This document shows, piece by piece, positions 55,618-64,000 of a DNA stretch of 64,000 bases. The stretch is from Wolfiporia cocos. Lineage: Eukaryota > Basidiomycota > Agaricomycetes > Polyporales > Phaeolaceae. The first letter of the stretch is position 1; each line of letters starts with the position of its first letter. The notes beneath the pieces were generated by a model. That model was not told the origin of the DNA and made no database searches. It saw only the letters and a program-made list of their open reading frames with translations. The translations under genes were made by a program, and so were the position numbers. The stretch spans positions 1,178,001-1,242,000 of the forward strand of contig JACCLO010000006.1 in the NCBI GenBank assembly GCA_029448655.1, written 5' to 3'.

Positions 55618-58600
55618 TTACTTTCCTGTGGAGCCGAATCCACCAGTACCGCGCTCGGATTTAATCTTTTCAAAGTAAGATTTTCCGTGTAGCGTAATAT
55701 GCGGGTCCTTTGCAACTTCGCAGATTAGCTGGGCAATCTTATCGCCGGCCCGAATATCGATAGATATGTCGGAGTGATTCCGGAGAATGATGATTACTTC
55801 GCCTTGATAATCGTGGTCGATAACGCCACCCATTACGTCTATGCCTTTGCGTGCGAGACTAGAGCGGGGGGCGATACGTCCGTAAGTGCCGAAAGGTACC
55901 TGGATTTTCAGTTTGGTGTTGTATTCTGTCTGCCCATGAGCTGGCAGAACGTCGCCTGTTGCAGTGTACAGGTCAAACCCAACCGAGTCCTTGGTTCCTT
56001 TTTCCGGCATTCGGCCGCCTTCACCGACTACGATTTTCAAATCCGCGTTTTGGTTAATGTCCGCTGACATCCATCCCCCGTCGGGGTGTCTAACCATGCG
56101 TTGCTTAGGGTCCTTCGCAAATTCTTCGCGATACTGCGGCCAGTCGTCTGGCCACGTGCATTCGTCGGCTTCCCAGTCGTCGCTGTCAGGGTCGAAGACA
56201 TGAACTGCTTCTTTCCTTCTAGCTGATCGCCTGAGGGGGACATCCTGCATTGGAATAGGGTGTGAAGCCTTGTATTCCTGCAAAATGTCGTATGCCGAGT
56301 CGAGATCCGCTTTGCGTACCCAGGAGTCGTCATTGATACCGAATCCCTTCCAACGGATTCTGTATTCAACTCTTCCTGCGCGGAGACGATGATCTAAGAT
56401 CTTCTCGACTTCCCATAACTCCTCGCCGTCGACCATTTCTGGTTGAGGCTCTGGTTTTTTCTGATGCACCGGGTCCTTGTACATGACCAACTTGGAAGCG
56501 TGGAATACTGGGTGGTAAGCCCTGTATTGCTCGTCCATGTGTACCCTAAAGGTGACCGGAGATAATTGTTCAATTATCCTAAATGGTCCCAAATAGCGTG
56601 GACTAAGACTTCTTTCGGAGTCTTGCCAGCTTCGGGCGTCAACGAGAACTTTGTCGCCGACTTTAAACGGTACCGAGCGCTTATGTTGATCGTAGTACCA
56701 AGACCAGCGTTCAGCAGCCAGTTTCATTGCTGCCTTAGCTTGTTCTTGTGCTGACCATCGTTCGTAAGCAATGACATTTAGGTCCACGTATTGTGTTGGA
56801 CGTAAATTCGTAGGTCCTGCGTTGGGATGCCTTCCTAGTTCGACAAAGAATGGACTATTCTTTGTTGTCTCACTAGCCGCGTTGTTGTACGCGAATTCGG
56901 CCGTAGGGAGAAACCATGACCAGTTATCCTTCTGAATAACATCGATGTAACATCTAAGATATTGTTCCAGGATTTGGTTAACTCTCTCCGTCTGGCCATC
57001 CGCTTGCGGGTGATAGGCAGTTGTCATTGACCGTTGGATTCCCAATTGTTCACACCATCCCTTAAACAAGGCAGCTGCGAATTGCGGGCCTCTATCCGAA
57101 ATGATTTGTTTCGGAAGTCCGTGGTTCGGATAGATCCGAAGGTATAGGAGGTTCGCTAATTCTTTCGCCGTTATCTTGTCTGATGTGGGAATGAAGTGCG
57201 CTCGCTTGGTAAGCCGGTCCACTATTACCATAATAGCATTGAATTGTTTCAATTCGCCGCTGGGCGGTAAGTGGACGATAAGGTCAATTGTGACGGTGTC
57301 CCAAGGTGCTTCCGGGACTGGGAGCGGTTGCAGGGGTCCGTACGGGGTCTGGTTGTGGTTCTTCATGCGTTGACATGTGTCACAACCTTCCACGTATTGC
57401 TTTACCATCGTGGTCATTCCAGGCCACCAGTAATTACGTGACAGAAGTTCATAGGTCTTCCATCGTCCGAAGTGTCCGGCCGTCACATGGTCATGATGTA
57501 ACTCCAGAATCTTCGTGCGCAATTCCTTAGGCTCTTTTGGAACGTACACTTTTCCTCGTCTGAGGAGTAATCCGGCCTCCATGTTCCATTCCTGGAGATC
57601 TTTACCGAATTCCTTGGGACCACTTTTCAGTAGTTCCTGGTAATCCTTGGTAATTTGATCGTCCATGAGGGCTTGTCGGATTTGTCGGAGAAGGTCCTCG
57701 TCGCCTGATTGTATCTCCTGCTGTGACGCTTCTAGCGCCCTAACCGTAAAGTATTCCGGTTTCAGCAAAATTTGATCGCGATTGTCGAGTTCCACCCCTT
57801 CTTCATGGTCTGGCCTCCGTGACAGAGGATCAGCCGTGAGCATTGTTTTACCGGGTTTGTGACACATGGTGAAGTTGAACCTTGTCAGGTAAAGACTCCA
57901 ACGTGCCTGTCTCCGGGTTAGCCGTTGTGCCGATTTGAAATATGTCAGATTGAGATGATCCGACCATACTTCAAATTTGTGTGGGTGTCCTTCGAGGTAA
58001 TGTCTCCATTCCTCTAGTGCACGGATGATTGCGAGCAACTCCTTATCGTAAATCTCATAGTTCCTTTCGGGTGCTGATAGAGATTTCGAGTAAAAGGCTA
58101 CCGGGTGCCAGAGCTTATCCTCCGAAGAGTATTGTGATAGCACTGCACCAGTTGCGTAATCGGAAGAATCCGCTTCCACGCGGAACGGGGACTCCTGATC
58201 TGGGATCCGGAGTATTGGAGCCGATGTGAAAGCTTCCTTGAGAGTTTGGAAGGCTTCCGCTTGTTCGGGTCCCCAGTTCCATTGCGTGTTTTTCTTGGAC
58301 AGTTCGGTTAACGGCTTAACCACTTTGGAGAAATCTTTAATGAACCGACGGTAGTAGTTGGCGAAGCCAACAAAGGCTTGGACGTCCTTCACCTTGGCAG
58401 GTGTAGGCCAGTCCATGACGCCGGCTACCTTCTTAGGGTCCATTTCGACTTTTCCTTTGGAAATGATCATTCCCAGGTATTCAATACTGCTTTGTTCGAA
58501 GAAGCACTTTTCAGGCTTCGCGAACAAGTCGTTGTCTTGCAAGATTTGTAATACTTGTTTGACAATACGACGGTGTTCCCACAGGTCGTTTCCGAACACA

Positions 58601-60153
58601 AGGATGTCGTCTAGGTAGACAATGACTTTTCCTTCTCTGATAAGGTCACCTAGAATATCGTTCATCATGTGTTGGAATGTGCTGGGTGCATTACAAAAAC
58701 CGAAGTACATGACTACAGCTTCGTAAAGGCCGTTAGGCGTAACGAATGCGGTCTTCCATTCATCTCCCTCCTTGATTCTTACGTTGTTGTAACCCCAACG
58801 CAAGTCGAGCTTCGTAAATATCGAAGCCTGGCTAAGCTTATCGATAAGCTCGTCTATGCGTGGGAGAGGGTACCTGTTTTTAATGGTTAAGTCGTTCACC
58901 TTTCGGTAGTCGACTACCATTCGGGCTCCGCCGTCTTTTTTAGGGACGAAGAAGACCGGGCTCGCGATCGGAGATTTTGAGTGTCGGATGTAGCCCTTCC
59001 GTAACTCTTCCTGAATCCACTGATCTAGCGAGTTCGCTTCCTGAGGAGACATCTTGTATGCCTTACTCGGGGGCGGTAGTACCGCGTCATCGGGGAAGTC
59101 GATGGCATGGTCGTATGGTTTCCGCTCGGGCATCCTTTCGGATGCGCGCTGAGAAAATACCGTGGGACCAAACTCCTGGTATTCCTCCGGAACCAAGGAT
59201 TTCCATTTCTGGAGATCCGCATCTGTCAGGAATTCATCATCCGACTTCTCCGTTATCGACTGAATGGCATCGACTAGGAGTTCCGTTCCTTCGTCAAGGG
59301 TGTTCACCCAAGCGACAAAGGGATTCTCAGGCTCCTCTAAGCCGAGAAAATCTATTGGAAAATCGTTGATGATCTGATAGATGTTGCGGGGTTCAATTTC
59401 GTCTTCTTCCTCAGAAATTGAAACCCGTTTGCCATGTTTGCATTTTTCCGTACACCGATATGTGAAGGTTCCTTCCGGCCAATTGAAGTCCGGGTTGTGT
59501 TTCAGGAACCAGTCATATCCGAGGATCACATCCGCATTCTGTACGTCCATTACGTACAAGAATTCGGTGGACTTGTGTTCCTCGTGCACCATATAAGCTT
59601 TTACTGCCATATTGATATTACCGGCGGTATTAGAGGTACCGTCGGCGTTACGAATCTCGAGAGGTGAAGGTAGTTTCTGAGTGACTAATTTCTCCTCATG
59701 TACGAGTTTCTTATCTATGACGCTTATTGATGCACCGGTGTCGATTAATGCCATGGCGTTGACTTTCTTTCCGTATACCCATAATTCCACTTCGATAGAG
59801 AACGATTTATTGTCGTCTCGAGAATCGTTTCCATGTACATTATACAAAGTGAAAAACTTCAGCGCGAGCGGGTCAGGATAAAAGTATTGTACAGGAGGGG
59901 CACGTGTAGCTAGTGTCCTTGTCCTCCGGGCAAAGTCCATTGCCGAGTTATCGAATATACCGAGATGGGATACCGGGTGACGTACGACCGCCCTATCTTC
60001 CCACAAGATAAGGGGTCTCTGTGAAGCCTCTTCGTAGAGGTGCGCTTCTTCAGGGCGCTGTACACTCCCAGCCGCTGCGGGGCTGGTGTGTTCTTCACAG
60101 AACGTCTTCGAGACGTGTGGTTGGGGCGAGGGGAACCGAGATGGTCCCGACAT
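55618..60153 (-). CDS. pol: Gypsy pol polyprotein: protease, RT, RNase H, integrase, chromodomain, dUTPase
   Basis: 1511 codons without a stop. Domains in order with rough residues: retropepsin with ALIDTGASISVID (about 135); RT with VPKKDGGARMVVDYRKVND, FTKLDLRWGYNN and YLDDILVFG (about 400-540); RNase H starting FRVEADSSDYATGAVLSQY; integrase zinc domain LHHDHVTAGHFG with CDTCQRMK, core IDLIVHL, SDRGPQFAAALFKGW, and YHPQADGQTERVNQ (D, D, E); HPVFHASKL segment; chromodomain EELWEVEKILDHRLRAGRVE and YRIRWKGFGINDDSW (about 1255-1300). The last 150 residues are a trimeric-type dUTPase with all five motifs: DSVGFDLYTA, GRIAPRSSLARKG, GGVIDHDYQGEV, RAGDKIAQLI and ERGTGGFGSTGK. Pol is in the +1 frame relative to gag with a 59-nt overlap (60095-60153), so expression by +1 frameshift is likely but not shown. 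Confidence 0.95.
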   Translation of the reverse strand: MSGPSRFPSPQPHVSKTFCEEHTSPAAAGSVQRPEEAHLYEEASQRPLILWEDRAVVRHPVSHLGIFDNSAMDFARRTRTLATRAPPVQYFYPDPLALKFFTLYNVHGNDSRDDNKSFSIEVELWVYGKKVNAMALIDTGASISVIDKKLVHEEKLVTQKLPSPLEIRNADGTSNTAGNINMAVKAYMVHEEHKSTEFLYVMDVQNADVILGYDWFLKHNPDFNWPEGTFTYRCTEKCKHGKRVSISEEEDEIEPRNIYQIINDFPIDFLGLEEPENPFVAWVNTLDEGTELLVDAIQSITEKSDDEFLTDADLQKWKSLVPEEYQEFGPTVFSQRASERMPERKPYDHAIDFPDDAVLPPPSKAYKMSPQEANSLDQWIQEELRKGYIRHSKSPIASPVFFVPKKDGGARMVVDYRKVNDLTIKNRYPLPRIDELIDKLSQASIFTKLDLRWGYNNVRIKEGDEWKTAFVTPNGLYEAVVMYFGFCNAPSTFQHMMNDILGDLIREGKVIVYLDDILVFGNDLWEHRRIVKQVLQILQDNDLFAKPEKCFFEQSSIEYLGMIISKGKVEMDPKKVAGVMDWPTPAKVKDVQAFVGFANYYRRFIKDFSKVVKPLTELSKKNTQWNWGPEQAEAFQTLKEAFTSAPILRIPDQESPFRVEADSSDYATGAVLSQYSSEDKLWHPVAFYSKSLSAPERNYEIYDKELLAIIRALEEWRHYLEGHPHKFEVWSDHLNLTYFKSAQRLTRRQARWSLYLTRFNFTMCHKPGKTMLTADPLSRRPDHEEGVELDNRDQILLKPEYFTVRALEASQQEIQSGDEDLLRQIRQALMDDQITKDYQELLKSGPKEFGKDLQEWNMEAGLLLRRGKVYVPKEPKELRTKILELHHDHVTAGHFGRWKTYELLSRNYWWPGMTTMVKQYVEGCDTCQRMKNHNQTPYGPLQPLPVPEAPWDTVTIDLIVHLPPSGELKQFNAIMVIVDRLTKRAHFIPTSDKITAKELANLLYLRIYPNHGLPKQIISDRGPQFAAALFKGWCEQLGIQRSMTTAYHPQADGQTERVNQILEQYLRCYIDVIQKDNWSWFLPTAEFAYNNAASETTKNSPFFVELGRHPNAGPTNLRPTQYVDLNVIAYERWSAQEQAKAAMKLAAERWSWYYDQHKRSVPFKVGDKVLVDARSWQDSERSLSPRYLGPFRIIEQLSPVTFRVHMDEQYRAYHPVFHASKLVMYKDPVHQKKPEPQPEMVDGEELWEVEKILDHRLRAGRVEYRIRWKGFGINDDSWVRKADLDSAYDILQEYKASHPIPMQDVPLRRSARRKEAVHVFDPDSDDWEADECTWPDDWPQYREEFAKDPKQRMVRHPDGGWMSADINQNADLKIVVGEGGRMPEKGTKDSVGFDLYTATGDVLPAHGQTEYNTKLKIQVPFGTYGRIAPRSSLARKGIDVMGGVIDHDYQGEVIIILRNHSDISIDIRAGDKIAQLICEVAKDPHITLHGKSYFEKIKSERGTGGFGSTGK

Positions 60154-62141
60154 TGGCGACGGTGGTGGCGGGGGCCGAGGGTCCTGCTGAGCTTGAGTCA
60201 GCCGTCACTTCTTCCCAGATCGTTCGGGCACGATACGTCTTGCCATCCGCGGGGGGCGCCGAGTACGGCTTCTTGCCAGAAGCCTGTCCCTTTCCACTAC
60301 CCGAAGGAGCAGCCGTGGTCTTTCCAGACGCGGCAGCTGCATCCTTCGCCCTTTGTTGTTCGGCCCGCTGAGCGGCAGGCACGAACGTTCCCGCAGCCTT
60401 GTCCGCGGCAAGCTTAGGACACTTGTTGAAATAGTGTCCCGTCTGCTTGCAATAGGTGCAGACGGCATTGGCGGTGTCGGCGGGGGCTTTGGCGGGCGCC
60501 TTTCCCTTGTCCTTCTTTTTCTCCGACTTCTTCGCAGAAGCGGAGGACGTCTCCTTCTTTTCGGCAGGGGCCGAGTCCTTCTTGCCGGCCTTCTCGAAGA
60601 TCGAGCCCTTGATCTTGTCTGGATATGACGTTTGGTACATTTCCAGAGCGAAGTCGATCAGAGGTTCGATGTCGGTCGGGGCCTTGAAGAACGGAGTCTT
60701 GCCGAGGACGTTTAAGGTGTCCTTAACCTTTTCGGGGAGAGTCTCGGTGAATTCCCACACCAGAGTCTCGTTGGCGGTTTCGGAGAGTCGGCCGAGGGTG
60801 CGGAACCGTTCGCAGTAATTGAAATAGTTTGATTCTGCCAGTTCCTTGCCCTTCGTGCCGTAGTAGCCGCGAATTTCCTTCTTCGCGATCTCCTTATCCG
60901 TCATCTTCCCATATTGCACCATTACGGATTTGGTGAAGTCCTCCCAGGTGCCGAGAGGTTCACCGTTTCCTGCCTTCTTGATGAGAGGCGAGAAAAACTT
61001 GTATGCGTCCCCTGTGATGCGGAAGAGGGCCGTGGTGATACGGTCATGGTCATCGTAGACCCTGAGCGTACCGAAGTACAGGCCCATCTTCTCCACCCAT
61101 TCCTGCGCAGTCACCTTTCCAGATGACCCAGAGAATTCGGGGGGAGGGGGGATTTTCAGGTTTTTGAGGCAGACCTGGAATCTGCGGGGCGACGGCTGCT
61201 GCAGCAGCGGCTGCAGCTTGTGCGGCGGCAGCGGCCTCGGCTGCTCTGGCTTGAGCATGACCGGGGGCCGGTGCCGGGTCTTCCGGGGGCGTGCGGATGC
61301 CGGGAGGGTTGGGAACGGAGGGATTCTTGCGAATTCTCCGAAGTTCCTCGTCAACCTTCTCCATGCGCTCTGCGAACGCATCCTCGAGGTCGTCCAGCCG
61401 GGACCGGTAGTCCTTTCGGAGCTGCTTCTCCATTTCGGAGAGCTTGGCGGTGTACTCCTGTCGGAGTTCCTTGCCGAGGTCCACCATGGTGGACAATACC
61501 TCGTTCCGGACCGAATTGACCGCTTCGTGTAGCTCGTCTTGGGCCTTCTGTTCGATTGCCCTGGATTGCCCAGCCAGGGAATCGATTCGTTCATGGATAC
61601 GCTCCAGGCGGGCGTGCACCATTCGACCTAGGGTGTCGGTGGTGTCATGGCTTATGGCCGCACTTCGTTGTACGGCGGCATCGATGATTGGCCCATGTAT
61701 GGACCCATCCACCTTGTGGTGTTCCTCCTCAGGAAGGTACGCCTTGAGGTTGTTCTCGACAGCGACATTGGTCTGTCGTGTCGGACCCGAAAATTCCATT
61801 TCCAGGGTGGTGGCGGGTCCAATAGGGCGAGTTCGACGAGCCGGTGGGTATCCGGCAATGGGGGAGCCTGGGCGTGTACCCATGGGGTTGGTCGGAGATT
61901 CCCTTTGCGGGGGAGCGAACTCCGGCATTTCCTCTTCTCCTTCCTCTTCCTCTTCTTCTTCTTCTCCCTCGCTTAGGTGCTCCAGCGTCACCAGTTGCTG
62001 GGTTCCCGAGGGACCAGCTACCGGGGTCACCGGACCTTCTGAGCGGAGGCGCATCTTGCGGGGAGCGAGGGGGGTGCTGACGGAGGAGGTGGAGGACATT
62101 GTGAATCTGTTTGTGACGAATGTTAGTTTCCGGTTACTCAT
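60095..62141 (-). CDS. gag: Gypsy gag, one-base frame break in a C run
   Basis: Two frames that belong together. Frame 1 (62141 to about 61150; the better start is Met at 62099, MSSTSSVSTPLAPRK) has an acidic run, a long coiled coil (ARLERIHERIDSLAGQSRAI onward to about residue 275) and an Ala/Gln/Pro linker. Frame 2 (about 61145 to 60095) has the capsid region (FSGSSGKVTAQEWVEKMGLY, FRITGDAYKFFSPLI), a Lys/Glu-rich linker, one CCHC knuckle CTYCKQTGHYFNKC, and an Ala/Gly-rich tail. The frames join at two runs of six C separated by T (plus 61139-61151); removing one C makes a single ORF through NPPPPEFSG. This is either a one-base insertion or sequence error in the run, or a slip site. Confidence 0.88.
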
Positions 62142-62242
62142 TGTCTTAGATTCTTAAGAAGGGATTGGTTTTGAAAGCTGCAACTTTCGTTATAGATCAC
62201 ACTCGCACTCTATTTCAGAGTTAAAAGATGATAGTATTTCTA

Positions 62243-63166
62243 CTATACAATCGCGAGTATATCCTCTTCTACCGAAGTAGTTGAGGGCCCTGCCACCTTG
62301 TCAGGTGGTGTTACACCGAAGGCAAAAGTAATTTGTAGCGCTACGCATTCTGCTACGATACGAGCTAAGTCCGTACGCCAATCCAAAAAGGAAATATTGC
62401 CGAGCTGTTTGCCATACTTTTTCATAATTCTCCAGTCTCTATTGGTGATCCTCCCCCGTCTCGCTCTATCCTTTACGTTATCCACCAGATCCTCCAATTC
62501 TACTACCATAGTATGGAAACGCATGTCGTTTTCCATATGGAAGCCTGGGTAATTAGGGGGGTGATTGGCGAGAGGAGTGAGGCGAGTGAGAGTGCCTTCT
62601 AGCATGGGAATAACTTGATCGCATGCTTGGAGAGGCTTCTTCTTCCCGAAGACGAGGGAAGGGTCGAGAATCTTGTGGTTGGCCGGAACAGAAGGTCCGG
62701 CCGCCGGGCTGGAGAGACGGAGCGCCAGTGAAGAAGCTGCTTGCTTGGCTTCCTTGGCGGCTTGTTTGGCGGCGATTCGCTTATTCAGCTTATCGCGGGC
62801 GAGCTTGAGCTTGTTGAGTTCGCGGAGTTCGATTAGGTTCTCCATGGCGGTAATGGATTGCGCTAGCTTCTCTTCCTCTGTCCAGATTCGTTTGGCGAGT
62901 GGAACTGGTTTGGGAGGTCGAGGAGCGGGTTTCCCAGCCTCAGCGATGTGCTTTGGCATGTGGACGGGAATCTCCCAAAGGTGGAGCTTCCCGGTGTAGT
63001 CTTCCTTTACAGGAAGCGTGTAGGTGACGTCCTCTGCCCGAGGAATGTCGGTGGTGTCGATGCGGCTGAGAAGTGACCGCTTCGCCGGCTTAACGTAAGG
63101 GGCAGTGGAGGAGCCACGGGTGCGACGGGTAACGCGGGGCATGATTCTAGAAAGTGCAGCCTTCAT
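62243..63166 (-). CDS. Unknown 307-codon ORF ahead of gag in the Gypsy element
   Basis: Open from MKAALSRIMPRVTRRTRGSS to EEDILAIV, ending 101 bp before the gag ORF. The N-terminus is basic. The middle is a predicted helix rich in Ala and Lys (LNKLKLARDKLNKRIAAKQA). The C-terminal 110 residues look like a compact domain (GFHMENDMRFHTMVVELEDL, DWRIMKKYGKQLGNISFLDW, ARIVAECVALQITFAFGV). I recognise no family. Same strand and spacing as gag suggest it is part of the element (an extra 5' ORF), although a neighbouring repeat or host gene cannot be ruled out without the 5' LTR. Confidence 0.65.
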   Translation of the reverse strand: MKAALSRIMPRVTRRTRGSSTAPYVKPAKRSLLSRIDTTDIPRAEDVTYTLPVKEDYTGKLHLWEIPVHMPKHIAEAGKPAPRPPKPVPLAKRIWTEEEKLAQSITAMENLIELRELNKLKLARDKLNKRIAAKQAAKEAKQAASSLALRLSSPAAGPSVPANHKILDPSLVFGKKKPLQACDQVIPMLEGTLTRLTPLANHPPNYPGFHMENDMRFHTMVVELEDLVDNVKDRARRGRITNRDWRIMKKYGKQLGNISFLDWRTDLARIVAECVALQITFAFGVTPPDKVAGPSTTSVEEDILAIV

Positions 63167-64000
63167 GAGAAACGAAGTTTCCCAGTGATACGTCCAAGAA
63201 CAGGAATAAAAGGGATTAGGTAAGGTAGGGTAGTGGACTCCTTTTCAGGAGCAAAGAAGGTGTACTACGGGGCATAATTACTCTTATGTTGCGCGCAAAC
63301 CCTGTGCCGAGATGGCGCGGATATTCGCATGACCCTAACGGTCAGAGGCGCCGACTCCAGGGGTAGAGTTGCTGACTGCCAGGCCGGTTCCTGGGTCAGA
63401 TGATTGGGAATCGGATACACGACACCGCCCCGGAGGGACGCTGCCGGAAAGTGGCTGGGATTTTACATCCCTTAGCCTGTCCATGCTTCAACAATGAGGT
63501 TGCCGTCTGTAGCCACATGGGTGTCACATCAGGGCTAAAAAAACCACTGTCGGCCCGAAGACCGCGAGACAGCAGCGCTCCACATCCCGAAGGAGTGGGC
63601 TACGCGCTTCTCTTCCAATGGGGCCCCAAATCCGTTTGACCCATGCTCGCACGCCGAGCTGCCCGTAGGACTTATGCTATTGGCTACCGCGAGTGACCTA
63701 TGGCAGGGTGATTTTTTACGTCACCCCCCTCACTGCTTTTCCCATAACGGGTTCAAAGCAGGTCCCTTACGCCTGGGAGGCGGCTTTGGAAAATTCCCAT
63801 GCCATCATAATGATGACCCTATGGATAGTGATGGGGCGCTGAACAACGCTTGCCATGACAGGGGGTTGGGCGCACACAGGCAGACCGTCCCCTTTTCTCC
63901 ACCGGCGGGTCTTAACCGCGCATGGTCCAAGCTTGTCAGCGAGGATCATGTCTCCTTGACCCTGGAGTCCGGGTTAGGTAGGCCTCCTGCCTAAAAAGGC
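63167..64000. other. GC-rich region without genes, several short hairpins
   Basis: 834 bp with no credible ORF. Contains a hairpin GGGTGA-(TTTTTTACG)-TCACCC at 63706-63726. Could be a long leader of the Gypsy element or the edge of another repeat. It does not match the LTR at 54895-55578. Confidence 0.4.

Larger units (their letters stand above)
54895..63166 (-). mobile_element. Chromodomain Gypsy LTR retrotransposon encoding dUTPase; 5' LTR not in window
   Basis: Minus-strand element with 3' LTR (54895-55578), polypurine tract, a 1511-residue pol, gag in two frames, and a further ORF of 307 codons ahead of gag. The right (5') border lies beyond 63166. The LTR start TGTGGGACTCACAC is not found again up to 64000, so the 5' LTR is outside the window or lost. 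The long, stop-free pol shows that the copy is young or selected. Expected order for Ty3/Gypsy chromoviruses is gag-PR-RT-RH-INT-chromodomain; the dUTPase tail and leading ORF are additions. Confidence 0.9.

Noticed and set aside
1..64000. CRISPR arrays, bacterial operons or riboswitches
   Set aside because: The window is eukaryotic with spliced genes; no array-like spaced repeats were seen. The two tandem arrays are contiguous minisatellites.

Overview
The window looks like a chromosome segment from an Agaricomycete (mushroom-forming basidiomycete; a polypore-type genome is my guess, not shown). The signs are many short introns of about 43-65 bp with GT-AG borders, a basidiomycete gene set (CYP51, V-ATPase subunit e, HEN1, C3HC zinc-finger protein, BSD2/NDFIP-like protein, ribosomal P0), a Plavaka-type transposase relic and several Copia and Gypsy LTR elements. 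Most host genes below were rebuilt by joining exons. For the V-ATPase subunit e, GRDP, HEN1, C3HC, BSD2 and P0 genes and for two of the reductases I measured every exon, and the total is a multiple of three.

Layout. 0-2.3 kb: 3' part of a sterol 14-alpha-demethylase gene and a V-ATPase subunit e gene. 2.6-9.2 kb: three minus-strand copies of an extended short-chain dehydrogenase (SDR; one frameshifted), an exon-1 relic of a fourth, and a broken Crinkler-like gene between them. 9.2-20.2 kb: gene-poor, with a complete but inactivated Copia element (11359-16622, 5-bp target-site duplication). 20.2-35.1 kb: conserved gene block with GRDP-like protein, HEN1, C3HC zinc-finger protein, BSD2-like protein, a large PPR-like protein and ribosomal P0. 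35.5-42.9 kb: second SDR cluster (two intact plus-strand copies, one 5'-eroded copy, one minus-strand relic lacking exon 2). 43-64 kb: transposon-rich. It holds a 640-bp non-autonomous hAT element with perfect 8-bp duplications, a tRNA-like inverted repeat, a 30-bp minisatellite, a chromodomain Gypsy 3' end, a Plavaka relic split by a solo LTR, an unknown gene split by another solo LTR, and a large Gypsy element whose polyprotein ends in a chromodomain followed by a complete dUTPase domain.

How the parts relate. The SDR copies share exon positions and sequence, so they arose by tandem duplication. They form two groups about 26 kb apart, with conserved host genes and a Copia insertion between. 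HEN1 (small-RNA methylation) is divergent from the C3HC gene. The right third records layered insertions: removing each of two solo LTRs together with one copy of its target duplication restores an open reading frame in the sequence it interrupted.

The most unusual item is the Gypsy element at 54895 to at least 63166: an extra 307-codon ORF ahead of gag, pol in the +1 frame relative to gag, and protease-RT-RNase H-integrase-chromodomain-dUTPase in one 1511-residue ORF. Its 5' LTR is not in the window.
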